A stretch of 64,000 nucleotides of DNA, from the NCBI GenBank assembly GCA_017502875.1, contig JAFVUF010000012.1:1-64000 (forward strand), given 5' to 3'. The position numbers were made by a program, and so were the translations under genes. The notes under the pieces are model-generated. The model saw only the letters and a list, made by a program, of their open reading frames with translations. It ran no database searches and was not told the DNA's origin. The DNA comes from Clostridia bacterium. Lineage in GTDB: Bacteria; Bacillota; Clostridia; Oscillospirales; CAG-272. Shown here in pieces: positions 15,450 through 24,405 of the stretch. Positions within the stretch are counted from its first letter, which is position 1, and every line of letters begins with the position of its first letter.

Positions 15450-16178
15450 TTAATTACCGTTATACATTGTGTCTGAGATATCCGCAGATTCCTTATCTTC
15501 GCCCAAAATAATCTCAAACAAGCTCTCCGCAAAAAGCTCGTGCATATCTGAGGTTGGGTGATTGATGTAGTTGACAAGCTTTTCCGTTACGTCCTCGGTT
15601 TTTGAAAGCTCCTTCCATTTTGAGTAGCAATCGCACACCGTAACGCCCATATTTTTAGCCAGCTTCACCGCCTCCGCGATATAGGTATCCATTCTGCCCT
15701 CGTTTTGATAACGCGCCGTAACCTTGGCGTAGTTATAGTGACATTTCGCCGTCTTTTCGTGAACGTAGGTGTTGAGCATATTCGGAGTCATAAATATGAC
15801 CTCCGCGCCGCTTGCCAGAGTCTTTTCAAAAATCACCTTGAGCGATCCGACGTAATCCTCAAGCGAGCCGTTTACGTCGTTAAGCCCAAAGCATACTATT
15901 ACAAGGTCGGGCTCGTGCTTTAACACCTGACTGTCTATCCTGCCAAGCGAGCCCTTTGCGGTTATTCCGCCAATACCCGCGTTTATAACGTTTACGGGAA
16001 CGTAATTCCTTACGGCGTTTATCTTCTGCTTCAAGCGATTATGGTAAACCGTTTCGTAGCTTATCTCGCCCGGTCCGAGCGCGCCGTGAGTTACACTGTC
16101 GCCAAAAGCGACTATCGTTATCGGGCCGTATTTTTCAAGACCAGCCCTGTCAAGCTTGATTTTATCCCTGATTTTCAT
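15450..16178 (-). CDS. SGNH/GDSL-family hydrolase
   Basis: A 242-residue esterase/lipase-type hydrolase. The block I nucleophile is in FGDSVTHG (Ser about residue 28), block II glycine in NAGIGG, block III Asn in FGLNDVN, and the catalytic His near HPTSDMH towards the C-terminus. No signal peptide is present, so it is cytoplasmic. Enzymes of this group remove acyl groups from sugars or lipids. The substrate cannot be told. It is the last gene on the minus strand after purL with 28 bp between them and could be part of the same transcript. Confidence 0.85.
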   Translation of the reverse strand: MKIRDKIKLDRAGLEKYGPITIVAFGDSVTHGALGPGEISYETVYHNRLKQKINAVRNYVPVNVINAGIGGITAKGSLGRIDSQVLKHEPDLVIVCFGLNDVNGSLEDYVGSLKVIFEKTLASGAEVIFMTPNMLNTYVHEKTAKCHYNYAKVTARYQNEGRMDTYIAEAVKLAKNMGVTVCDCYSKWKELSKTEDVTEKLVNYINHPTSDMHELFAESLFEIILGEDKESADISDTMYNGN

Positions 16179-16205
16179 TTACATAACCCCTTGGCGCAAC
16201 AGAAA

Positions 16206-19200
16206 TTACTTATTAAAATACTCCACCGCGCTTCTGAACATCTTAATATCATATTCGCCGTATACGTTTCTGTAAAGACCGTCGCCGATACGCTCCGAGT
16301 GTCCCATCTTACCGAATACACGTCCGTCAGGCGAGGTTATACCCTCGATAGCGTACATAGAGTTATTGGGATTGAAATGGATATCGGTGGTAGCGTTTCC
16401 GTCGAAATCAACGTACTGAGTGGCTATCTGTCCGTTAGCGGCAAGCTCCTTAATAAAGCTTTCGGGCGCGATGAAGCGTCCCTCGCCGTGAGAAATCGGA
16501 ACGTTATAAACCTCTCCGACCTCGGTGTTGGCAAGCCACGGGGACTTGTTGGAGGCGATACGGGTACGAACCACTCTGCTCTGGTGTCTGCCTATGGTGT
16601 TGAAGGTCAGGGTCGGGCAGCTTTCATCGGTGTCGATTATCTTGCCGTAGGGAACAAGTCCGAGCTTGATAAGCGCCTGGAAGCCGTTACAGATACCGCA
16701 CATAAGTCCGCCTCTGTTGTCAAGAAGCTCACTTACCTGCTCCTTTATCGCTGCGGAACGGAAGAATGCGGTAATGAATTTACCCGAGCCGTCAGGCTCG
16801 TCTCCGCCGGAAAATCCTCCGGGAATAAATACCATCTGCGCGCTTTTAAGCTCACTTGCGAACTTCTCCACGCTTCTCTCAATACCTGCGCCCGTAAGGT
16901 TATTTAAAACCATTATCTTGGCGTCCGCGCCGGCGTCCGTAACCGCCTTGGCGGAATCGAACTCACAGTTCGTTCCGGGGAATACGGGGATAAGAACCTT
17001 AGGCTTTGCTACTTTTATAGCGGGAGCAACGCGCTCACCCTTATTTTCATAAGAGAACGTCTCAACCTTACCGTTCTGGGCAATATTGCAGCTGAATACG
17101 CTTTCAAGCTTGTCCTCGTAGGAGCTAAGAAGCCCGTCAAGAGTAACCTTCTCTCTTCCGTAAACGAGTGCCTTTTCCTCAGTTACCTCACCGAGAAGTA
17201 TAGCGTCTATGTCCTCGGTAGCCTCAACGACGAATGAGCCGTAATTATAGCTAAATAACGTCTCACGGGTTACGCCGTCGGCGAACTTAACGCCAAGCAT
17301 ATTACCGAACGCCATCTTCATTACCGCCTCGGCTACGCCGCCGTAGCAGGGGGTGTAAGCGGAAACGACCTTGCCGCTTCTCTGTAAATCGGTAAGCTTA
17401 TTAAAGGTATCGACAAGAGACTTAGTAACGGGCAGACCGTTTTCATCGTATTCGGGCTTAATGAGATAGAGCTTGTTGCCCGCCTTTTTAAGCTCAGCGC
17501 CGGCAATATTGTCTATCTTATCGGTGGTAACCGCAAAGGAAATAAGCGTCGGAGGAACGTCAAGCTTTTCGAAGCTTCCGCTCATACTGTCCTTACCGCC
17601 GATAGCAGCTATCTCAAGCTCCATCTGAGCCTTGAACGCACCCAGAAGCGCCGAAAGAGGCTTGCCCCAACGCTTTCCGTCCTTGAGAGGCTTCTCAAAG
17701 TACTCCTGGAAGGTCAGGTAAACGTCCTTGAAGTCCGCGCCGCTGGCAATAAGCTTAGCGACGCTTTCAACTACCGCAAGGTAAGCGCCGTGATACGGAC
17801 TCTTCTCGGAAATATAGGGGTTATAGCCCCACGCCATAAGCGATACGTCGTCGGTGTGTCCCTTTTCAACGGAAATCTTCTGAACCATAGCCTGAACGGG
17901 AGTAAGCTGATACTTGCCGCCAAAGGGCATAAGCGCCGCGCCCGCGCCGATGGTTGAGTCAAAGCGCTCGGAAAGACCTCTCTTTGAGCAGACGTTGAGG
18001 TCGGAGGCGAGCTTCTTCATGCCACCCGCAAAATCGGAGTAAACCTCACGCTCAAAGCTCTTAGGCGAATCGGGTGCGATGTCTATATGCTTTTCAGCGC
18101 CGTTGGAGTTTAAGAACTCACGGCTGATATCTACTATCTTGTTGCCGTTCCAGAACATAACGAGTCTCGGCTCAGCCTTTACGGTAGCGACAACCGTCGC
18201 TTCAAGGTTCTCGCTGTCGGCAAGCTCAAGGAAACGAGCCTCGTTTTCCTTTTCGATAACGCAAGCCATTCTCTCCTGAGACTCGCTTATCGCAAGCTCA
18301 GTTCCGTCAAGGCCGTCGTACTTCTTAGGTACGGCGTTAAGATTTATTTCCAGACCGTCAGCAAGCTCTCCGATAGCGACGGAAACTCCGCCCGCGCCGA
18401 AGTCGTTACATCTCTTTATCATACGGCACGCCTCGCCGTTTCTGAACAGTCTTTGAAGCTTTCTCTCCTCAGGGGCGTTACCCTTCTGGACCTCAGCGCC
18501 GCAGGACTCAAGCGAGGAAACGTTGTGAGACTTCGAGGAGCCTGTCGCTCCGCCGCAGCCATCACGTCCGGTTCTTCCGCCGAGCAGAACTACGAGGTCT
18601 CCGTCCTCTGGACACTCACGGCGTACGTTGCACTCAGGGGTAGCGGCTATTACAGCGCCGACCTCAAGACGCTTTGCGGCGTATCCGTCGTGGTAAAGCT
18701 CGTCAACTATTCCCGTAGCCAAGCCTATCTGGTTACCGTAGGAGGAGTAGCCTGCCGCCGCGGTGGTAACTATCTTTCTCTGGGGAAGCTTACCCTTAAT
18801 TGTCTCGGAAACAGGCTTCAACGGGTCCGCAGCACCCGTAACGCGCATAGCGCCGTAAACGTAGGAGCGTCCCGAAAGCGGGTCTCTTATCGCTCCGCCA
18901 ATACAGGTAGCGGCGCCGCCGAACGGCTCTATCTCGGTGGGGTGGTTGTGTGTCTCGTTCTTGAAAAGAAGGAGCCAAGGCTCGTCCTTTCCGTCAACGT
19001 TTACGGTTATCTTAACGGTACAGGCGTTTATCTCCTCGCTCTCGTCGAGCTTGTCGAGCTTGCCCGTTTTCTTTAAGTATTTAGCGGCAAGAGTACCTAT
19101 GTCCATAAGGTTTACGGGCTTGGTTCTGCCAATCTTCTTCCTCGTTTCTATGTACTCGTCGTAGGTCCTTTGAAGAAGCTCGTCCTCAAACTTAACGCTG

Positions 19201-19895
19201 TCAACGGTTGTGAGGAAGGTGGTATGACGGCAATGGTCAGACCAATACGTATCTATCATCTTTATCTCGGTGATGGTGGGGTCGCGCTTCTCCGAAATAA
19301 AGTACTGCTGACAGAAGGCGATATCGTCGTTATCCATAGCAAGACCGTTGTCGGTAACGAACTTTGCAAGGCCCGCCTTATCGAGCTTTGTAAAGTCGTC
19401 AAGCGTTTTGACTGTTTCGGGAATCTCGTAATCCGCTTTAAGAGTTTCCTTAGCGTCAAGCGACGCCTCTCTTGCTTCAACGGGGTTGATAACGTATTTC
19501 TTTATTCTGTCCACCTCGGAGTCGGTGAGCGCGCCGTAAAGCAGATAGACCTTCGCGGTACGAACCTCAGGCTTGTTGCCCTTGGAGATTATCTGTATAC
19601 ACTGAGCCGCGCTGTCCGCCCTCTGATCGAACTGACCGGGCAGATATTCGGTAGCGAACACCTTAGCGCCCGTAAGGTCAAGCTCCTCGGAAACGGTATC
19701 GAGCTGAGGCTCGGAGAAAACCGTCTTTACCGCGTAATCGAAGGTCTCCTTATCGAGATTCTCAACGTCGTAGCGGTTAAAAAGTCTTACCTTTTCAAGA
19801 GAGCTTATTTGAAGGAGCGAAACTATATCGTTTCTCAGGGAATCCGCCTCAGCGGTAAGTCCTTCCTTTTTTTCAACGTATATGCGGTATACCAT
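16206..19895 (-). CDS. purL: Phosphoribosylformylglycinamidine synthase, single chain
   Basis: Converts FGAR to FGAM with glutamine and ATP, the fourth step of purine synthesis. This is the large single-chain form, about 1229 residues from the ATG at 19895, which has AAAGGT at better spacing than an ATG 9 bp earlier. An N-terminal PurS-like region is followed by two AIR-synthase-type halves, with NETHNHPTEIEPFGG as the substrate/ATP motif. A C-terminal class I glutaminase domain has GTNCEFD, the nucleophile in MCGICNGFQ (about residue 1066) and SHGEGRF. It is the last of five pur genes in the operon. Confidence 0.96.
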   Translation of the reverse strand: MVYRIYVEKKEGLTAEADSLRNDIVSLLQISSLEKVRLFNRYDVENLDKETFDYAVKTVFSEPQLDTVSEELDLTGAKVFATEYLPGQFDQRADSAAQCIQIISKGNKPEVRTAKVYLLYGALTDSEVDRIKKYVINPVEAREASLDAKETLKADYEIPETVKTLDDFTKLDKAGLAKFVTDNGLAMDNDDIAFCQQYFISEKRDPTITEIKMIDTYWSDHCRHTTFLTTVDSVKFEDELLQRTYDEYIETRKKIGRTKPVNLMDIGTLAAKYLKKTGKLDKLDESEEINACTVKITVNVDGKDEPWLLLFKNETHNHPTEIEPFGGAATCIGGAIRDPLSGRSYVYGAMRVTGAADPLKPVSETIKGKLPQRKIVTTAAAGYSSYGNQIGLATGIVDELYHDGYAAKRLEVGAVIAATPECNVRRECPEDGDLVVLLGGRTGRDGCGGATGSSKSHNVSSLESCGAEVQKGNAPEERKLQRLFRNGEACRMIKRCNDFGAGGVSVAIGELADGLEINLNAVPKKYDGLDGTELAISESQERMACVIEKENEARFLELADSENLEATVVATVKAEPRLVMFWNGNKIVDISREFLNSNGAEKHIDIAPDSPKSFEREVYSDFAGGMKKLASDLNVCSKRGLSERFDSTIGAGAALMPFGGKYQLTPVQAMVQKISVEKGHTDDVSLMAWGYNPYISEKSPYHGAYLAVVESVAKLIASGADFKDVYLTFQEYFEKPLKDGKRWGKPLSALLGAFKAQMELEIAAIGGKDSMSGSFEKLDVPPTLISFAVTTDKIDNIAGAELKKAGNKLYLIKPEYDENGLPVTKSLVDTFNKLTDLQRSGKVVSAYTPCYGGVAEAVMKMAFGNMLGVKFADGVTRETLFSYNYGSFVVEATEDIDAILLGEVTEEKALVYGREKVTLDGLLSSYEDKLESVFSCNIAQNGKVETFSYENKGERVAPAIKVAKPKVLIPVFPGTNCEFDSAKAVTDAGADAKIMVLNNLTGAGIERSVEKFASELKSAQMVFIPGGFSGGDEPDGSGKFITAFFRSAAIKEQVSELLDNRGGLMCGICNGFQALIKLGLVPYGKIIDTDESCPTLTFNTIGRHQSRVVRTRIASNKSPWLANTEVGEVYNVPISHGEGRFIAPESFIKELAANGQIATQYVDFDGNATTDIHFNPNNSMYAIEGITSPDGRVFGKMGHSERIGDGLYRNVYGEYDIKMFRSAVEYFNK

Positions 19896-19985
19896 TTTTG
19901 TCATTACCTTTCATAATTCAACGTTGCTTTCCGTAAAAGCGGAAAGCTTCATTTTCTCTTCACTTTTCTCTTTTATCTGCGAAGC

Positions 19986-21248
19986 TTATTTCGCCTTCAG
20001 CGCTCTTGCGCCGATATCGCTTCTGTAATAAGCGTTTTCAAAGCTGACGTTCTTAACCTTTTCGTAGGCTCCGTCTATCGCGCCCTTAAGCGTATCCGCC
20101 GTAGCGGTAACACCGAGGACTCTGCCGCCCGCGGTTTTAAGAACGCCGTCATCGAGCCTTGCGCCCGCAACGAACACGCTGTCCGCTACACAATCGGGTA
20201 TCTTTATCTCAAATCCGCTGTCGTACTTCTGCGGATATCCCTTTGACGCCATAACCACGCAGCAGGCGTGCTTGTCCGCAAACTTAACCTCGGTCTTATC
20301 AAGCGTTCCGTTTGTTACCGCCTGCATAACAGTAAGCAAATCGCTTTCAAGCAAGGGGAGCACGACCTGAGTTTCGGGGTCGCCGAAGCGACAGTTGTAC
20401 TCAATTACCTTAGGTCCGTTAGGAGTCAGCATAAGTCCGAAGTACAGACAGCCCTTAAAGGTTCTGCCCTCGGCGTTCATCGCCGCCATAGTCGGAAGGA
20501 ATATCCTCTCCATACACTCCGCCGCGATTTTCTCAGTATAATAAGGGTTCGGCGCTACCGTTCCCATACCGCCAGTATTGAGACCGGTATCGTTATCACC
20601 GGCTCTCTTGTGGTCCATAGACGAAACCATCGGCTTTAAGGTCTTGCCGTCCGTAAACGCAAGAACAGATACCTCAGGACCCGTCAGAAATTCCTCGATA
20701 ACGATATTGCTTCCGCTGTCTCCGAATATTCTGTCCTCCATTATGCTCTTTATGGCGTTTATGGCTTCATCTCGGCTCATAGCTATAATAACTCCCTTGC
20801 CGAGAGCCAGTCCGTCCGCCTTTATAACGGTAGGTATAGCACAGGTCTTTACGAATTCAAGCGCGGCGATAGGCTCGGAGAAAACGTTATACTCCGCCGT
20901 AGGAATACCGTACTTTTTCATAAGGTTCTTTGAAAAAACCTTGCTTCCCTCGATTATAGCCGCCTTTTTATCGGGGCCAAAGCAGGGAACACCAACCTTG
21001 TTAAGCTCATCAACGCAGCCCAGCACCAGCGGGTCGTCAGGAGCAACCACCGCGTAATCTATCTTGTTTTCGAGAGCGAATGCGACTATCTTATCAATTT
21101 CCTTAGCGCCAATCGGCACGCAGGTAGCGTCCGCCGCCATTCCGCCGTTTCCGGGGAGAGCGAATATCTCGCTTACGCTCTTATTTTCCTTTAGCTTTTT
21201 AATTATCGTATGCTCGCGTCCGCCGCCGCCTACAACCATTATCCTCAT
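19986..21248 (-). CDS. purD: Phosphoribosylamine-glycine ligase
   Basis: Joins glycine to phosphoribosylamine to give GAR using ATP. The protein has 420 residues with start ATG at 21248, preceded by GGAAAG; an in-frame upstream ATG lies inside purN. The N-terminus has the GGGGREH motif of the family. The ATP-grasp domain contains KADGLALGKGV and VLEYNCRFGDPETQ-like text (here VIEYNCRFGDPETQ). It begins 4 bp after the purN stop, so the two are translationally close. Purine pathway, cytoplasmic. Confidence 0.97.
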   Translation of the reverse strand: MRIMVVGGGGREHTIIKKLKENKSVSEIFALPGNGGMAADATCVPIGAKEIDKIVAFALENKIDYAVVAPDDPLVLGCVDELNKVGVPCFGPDKKAAIIEGSKVFSKNLMKKYGIPTAEYNVFSEPIAALEFVKTCAIPTVIKADGLALGKGVIIAMSRDEAINAIKSIMEDRIFGDSGSNIVIEEFLTGPEVSVLAFTDGKTLKPMVSSMDHKRAGDNDTGLNTGGMGTVAPNPYYTEKIAAECMERIFLPTMAAMNAEGRTFKGCLYFGLMLTPNGPKVIEYNCRFGDPETQVVLPLLESDLLTVMQAVTNGTLDKTEVKFADKHACCVVMASKGYPQKYDSGFEIKIPDCVADSVFVAGARLDDGVLKTAGGRVLGVTATADTLKGAIDGAYEKVKNVSFENAYYRSDIGARALKAK

Positions 21249-21252
21249 AAGC

Positions 21253-21894
21253 TTACTTTCCTTTTCGTGTATTTTGCTTTTCATCAGGCTTGCTCTTAGC
21301 TATATCGGCGCAAACCTTCTCGCACGCCTCGGGAAGTATCTTCCACTCGCACATACGCATAACTCTCTTTTGAAGACTTTCGGGCGTATCGTCCTTATTG
21401 ACCTTGATAGCCTTCTGGCTGATTATCTTACCGCCGTCGGGTATCTCGTTGACGAAATGCACCGTAGCGCCCGTAACCTTAACTCCGTACGAAAGCGCCG
21501 CCTCGTGAACGGCAAGTCCGTAGAAGCCCTTTCCGCAGAACGCGGGAATAAGAGACGGGTGAACGTTTATAATTCTGTTCTCGTATTTTTTAGTGAAATC
21601 GGCGCTCAGAATGGACATAAAGCCCGCAAGCACTATTATTTCAGCGCCGTATTTGTCGAGCGCCTTTATTATCTTTTCTTCAAACTCAGCCGAGTCCTTG
21701 CACTTTTTTCTCGCTACGGTAACCGTGGGAATGCCCGCGTTTTTAGCTCTGGAAAGAGCAAATGCGGTAGGGTTGCTTGAAAGCACCAAGGCTATCTCTC
21801 CGCTTTTTATCTTACCTATTCTCTGAGCGTCTATCAGCGCCTGAAGGTTGGTTCCGCCGCCCGAAACCAATACCGCTATTTTCGTTTTCAGCAT
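21253..21894 (-). CDS. purN: Phosphoribosylglycinamide formyltransferase
   Basis: Transfers a formyl group from 10-formyltetrahydrofolate to GAR. The 213-residue protein shows [11 protein letters not shown] at the N-terminus, the catalytic Asn-His pair in [10 protein letters not shown] (about residue 105), and [17 protein letters not shown] with the catalytic Asp region. A Lys-rich tail of about 12 residues is longer than in many family members. It overlaps the end of purM by 7 bp. Confidence 0.96.
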   Translation of the reverse strand: MLKTKIAVLVSGGGTNLQALIDAQRIGKIKSGEIALVLSSNPTAFALSRAKNAGIPTVTVARKKCKDSAEFEEKIIKALDKYGAEIIVLAGFMSILSADFTKKYENRIINVHPSLIPAFCGKGFYGLAVHEAALSYGVKVTGATVHFVNEIPDGGKIISQKAIKVNKDDTPESLQKRVMRMCEWKILPEACEKVCADIAKSKPDEKQNTRKGK

Positions 21895-22934
21895 ATTACT
21901 ATTCCCTCATCACCCTTGACTATCTCACCGATAACATATGCGTCCTCGCCAAAGCTCTTAAGTATCTTAATAGCCTTATCCACCTCGCCCTTCGGAACAA
22001 CCACGCTCATACCTACACCCATATTGTAGGTGTTGAACATATCTCTTTCGGGGATATTACCGACCTTTGCTATCACGTCGAAAATAGGAAGAACCTTAAC
22101 GGCGCTTCTGTCTATCTTAGCGGTAAGTCCGCTTGGAATACTTCTCGGAATATTCTCGTAGAAGCCGCCGCCTGTTATGTGGCTTATGCCCTTGACGTCA
22201 ACCTTTTCAAGAAGAGCAAGAATCGCTTTTACATATATTCTGGTGGGAACGAGAAGCGCCTCGGCTATGGTTTTGCCGCCAAGCTCCTCTCTCGGCTCGT
22301 AAAGCATTGGGTCGTTACTGTCTATATTGAACACCTTACGGCAGAGTGAAAAGCCGTTGCTGTGGATTCCCGTAGAGGGAAGCGCTATAACGACATCGCC
22401 CTCAGACATTCTGGTATTGTCGAGTATCTTCTTTTTGTCAACCACTCCGACGGCAAAGCCGGCAAGGTCGTAATCCTCGGCAGGCATCATACCGGGGTGC
22501 TCAGCGGTCTCTCCGCCGATAAGCGCGGCGCCCGACTGAACGCAGCCCTCAGCGACTCCGCTTACGATAGAAGCAATCTTTTCGGGATAGTTCTTTCCGC
22601 AAGCAATGTAGTCAAGGAAGAACAGGGGCTTCGCTCCGCAGCAGATTATGTCGTTTACGCACATAGCGACGGCGTCTATACCGATAGTGTCGTGCTTGTC
22701 CATAAGAATAGCAAGCTTGACCTTAGTGCCGCAGCCGTCCGTTCCCGACACAAGAACAGGCTCCTCAATGCCCGCGAGGTTAAGCCCGAAGCAACCGCCA
22801 AATCCACCAACGTCGTCAAGACAGCCCTCGTTTCTGGTTCTGGCAACGTGCTTTTTCATAAGCTCGACAGCCTTATATCCGGCGGTTATATCAACGCCCG
22901 CCGCGGCGTAGCTTTCACTTCTGGAATTCTTCAT
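21888..22934 (-). CDS. purM: Phosphoribosylformylglycinamidine cyclo-ligase
   Basis: Closes the imidazole ring to give AIR, ATP-dependent. The 348-residue length is standard. Family text includes [16 protein letters not shown] at the start, [38 protein letters not shown] and [16 protein letters not shown]. It follows purE by 21 bp and overlaps purN by 7 bp. The ATG has GGGACGGAAG upstream. Confidence 0.97.
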   Translation of the reverse strand: MKNSRSESYAAAGVDITAGYKAVELMKKHVARTRNEGCLDDVGGFGGCFGLNLAGIEEPVLVSGTDGCGTKVKLAILMDKHDTIGIDAVAMCVNDIICCGAKPLFFLDYIACGKNYPEKIASIVSGVAEGCVQSGAALIGGETAEHPGMMPAEDYDLAGFAVGVVDKKKILDNTRMSEGDVVIALPSTGIHSNGFSLCRKVFNIDSNDPMLYEPREELGGKTIAEALLVPTRIYVKAILALLEKVDVKGISHITGGGFYENIPRSIPSGLTAKIDRSAVKVLPIFDVIAKVGNIPERDMFNTYNMGVGMSVVVPKGEVDKAIKILKSFGEDAYVIGEIVKGDEGIVIC

Positions 22935-22955
22935 AATAATCTTCCGTCCCTTCGC

Positions 22956-23450
22956 TTAAACGTTATATTTTTCTTCAATTTCTCTGTTCTTTTCAAGAAC
23001 GCCCTCAGCGCCCTTGATTCTTGCCTCAACAAGCTTTCCGTAAAGCTCATCGTCGGAAAGAGCTATCATCTGTATAGCGAGAAGCGCGGCATTGGCTGAT
23101 CCGTCGATAGCGACGGTTGCGACGGGAATACCCGTAGGCATCTGAACGGTAGCCAGAAGCGCGTCCATACCGTCGAGGTTTTTGCTCTTAACGGGAATAC
23201 CGATAACGGGAATAACAGTGTTAGCCGCGATAGCACCCGCAAGGTGAGCCGCCATGCCCGCGGCGCATATTATAGCGCCAAAGCCGTTTGCCTTTGCGTT
23301 CTTAGCAAACTCCGCGCTCTCTACGGGTGTGCGGTGAGCTGAATAAACGTGAACCTCAAACGGAACTCCGTACTCCTTTAACACGTTTATCGCCTTTTCA
23401 ACCACGGGAAGATCACTTGCGCTGCCCATTAAAATTCCGACCTTTTTCAT
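22956..23450 (-). CDS. purE: N5-carboxyaminoimidazole ribonucleotide mutase
   Basis: First gene of the pur operon. The 164-residue protein starts with the typical VGILMGSASDLPVV, then SAHRTP and the CAAGMAAHLAGAIAA active-site helix, then GIPVKSKNLDGMDALLATVQMP. This is class I PurE, which normally needs PurK; purK is not in the window. The ATG has AAGGAG upstream. The gene is driven by a strong promoter at 23492-23521 with an overlapping inverted repeat. Confidence 0.96.
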   Translation of the reverse strand: MKKVGILMGSASDLPVVEKAINVLKEYGVPFEVHVYSAHRTPVESAEFAKNAKANGFGAIICAAGMAAHLAGAIAANTVIPVIGIPVKSKNLDGMDALLATVQMPTGIPVATVAIDGSANAALLAIQMIALSDDELYGKLVEARIKGAEGVLEKNREIEEKYNV

Positions 23451-23491
23451 TTTCGCCGTACTCCTTAATTATTAAATATAACTTATATGTT

Positions 23492-23521
23492 ATTATAACA
23501 TATAATAGGGCATTCTGTCAA
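23492..23521 (-). promoter_or_regulatory. Promoter of the pur operon
   Basis: The minus strand reads TTGACA, 18 bp, TATAAT, about 40 bp before purE. It has perfect -35 and -10 hexamers. Confidence 0.7.
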
Positions 23522-23546
23522 GTATAATAACCCTATCAGAATGCCC
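23508..23546. promoter_or_regulatory. Inverted repeat over the pur promoter
   Basis: Arms GGGCATTCTG and CAGAATGCCC are a perfect 10-bp inverted repeat with 19 bp between them. The arm nearer purE covers the -35 region. It may be an operator or a small hairpin terminator for transcription from pyrI. No T-run follows directly. Confidence 0.45.
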
Positions 23547-23658
23547 AATATTACCATTATTTTATTAATATCTTGCCGTCAAAAAGCAATACGTAAAAGC
23601 CCTTTCGGGTATCGAAAAAGCCGAAGCTGCTGCCAAGCGTCCCTGACAGCTTGAAAAA

Positions 23659-24078
23659 TTATTGCTCCGGCGCCTTTGCCTCACAGTAGCGGCAGCGGTA
23701 AAGCCTCGTACCCGCGTCGCGAAGCTCAAATATCTGAGGCACCGCCTCAACCGAGGTAATACATCTCGGGTTTTTGCACCTGACAACATCACGGAGCAAA
23801 ACGGGAAGCTGAATACGTTTTTTCTCCACGAGCTGACTGTTTTCGATAACGTTTACGGTTATTTCGGGGTCTACGTAGCCGATTATATCAAGGTCAAGAT
23901 CCATTTTGGTGTCAATCTTAATGATGTCCTTTTTGCCCATACGCTTGCTCGATACGTTCTTAATAATAGCAACGGTACATTCAAGCTTATCGAGCTCGAG
24001 CAGATGGTAAAGCTTCATTGCCTGACCTGCTTTTATGTGGTCGATGACCACTCCGTTCTTAATGGAATCTACGTTCAT
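23659..24078 (-). CDS. pyrI: Aspartate carbamoyltransferase regulatory subunit
   Basis: A 139-residue regulatory chain that binds nucleotides and links catalytic trimers of PyrB. The N-terminal allosteric domain has GVVIDHIKAGQAMKLYHLL. The C-terminal zinc domain shows four Cys in CKNPRC and CRYC spacing. The ATG has AAAGGAG upstream. It follows pyrB at a distance of 327 bp filled with hairpin repeats, unusually far for pyrBI. No clear terminator is seen after it; a small CCCGAAAGGG hairpin lies about 50 bp downstream. Confidence 0.95.
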   Translation of the reverse strand: MNVDSIKNGVVIDHIKAGQAMKLYHLLELDKLECTVAIIKNVSSKRMGKKDIIKIDTKMDLDLDIIGYVDPEITVNVIENSQLVEKKRIQLPVLLRDVVRCKNPRCITSVEAVPQIFELRDAGTRLYRCRYCEAKAPEQ

Positions 24079-24100
24079 TTCGTTACTCCTTTACAAATTT

Positions 24101-24239
24101 TCGGCAAAGACGAAAACTTCACTTCGCCTAAACGGCGAAACTTCACTTTTACCGTAGGTAAAAACTTCACTTGGCATAAGCAAACTTCACTTTCGTCAAA
24201 GACGAAAACATCACTTACACCTCGCACCGACGGTGCGAT
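24101..24239. repeat. 24-bp-periodic array of mini-hairpins (copy 1)
   Basis: Short hairpins such as TTCGCC-TAAAC-GGCGAA, TTTACC-GTA-GGTAAA and TTCGTC-AAA-GACGAA alternate with the constant spacer ACTTCACTT. Spacers start at 24116, 24140, 24164, 24184 and 24208 (the last is ACATCACTT), giving steps of 24, 24, 20 and 24 bp. A closing TCGCACC-GAC-GGTGCGA hairpin ends the array. A related copy lies at 26011-26136. Confidence 0.85.
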
Positions 24240-24240
24240 A

Positions 24241-24380
24241 ACTTTTTTCTTTGCAAGCAGCAGGCGCAAAGAAAAAAGTAACAAAAAAGAAACGCCGACA
24301 AAGGTATTTCGCTCTCTGCGGAGAGCGACAAGAGCTCTGCGCCCTTGACCGCACCGCCTTTGAAAAGGCGGGCGAAACTT
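24241..24380. repeat. Hairpin-rich intergenic repeat, family B (copy 1)
   Basis: Begins with a perfect 14-bp inverted repeat (24241-24254 with 24266-24279, arms ACTTTTTTCTTTGC and complement). Then come a GCTCTCTGCGGAGAGC hairpin, an AGAGCTCTGC segment, and CGCCTTTGAAAAGGCG at the pyrB side. The 24301-24380 part matches 50648-50730. Such modules are common in intergenic DNA of Oscillospiraceae-like genomes in my recollection. Confidence 0.75.
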
Positions 24381-24405
24381 AAAAAAACGATGTCTTATGA
24401 AATTT

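Noticed and set aside
23451-23560. Purine riboswitch upstream of purE
   Set aside because: The gap is too short after the promoter and none of the conserved purine aptamer loops are visible.
23565-23792. Minus-strand frame overlapping the end of pyrI
   Set aside because: Different reading frame inside a verified gene end, Arg-rich random composition, no ribosome binding site.
24101-24239. Possible CRISPR array because of regular 24-bp steps
   Set aside because: The constant part is only 9 bp and the variable parts are self-complementary hairpins repeated at a second site. Spacers of a CRISPR array would be unique and about 30 bp, and no cas genes are near.
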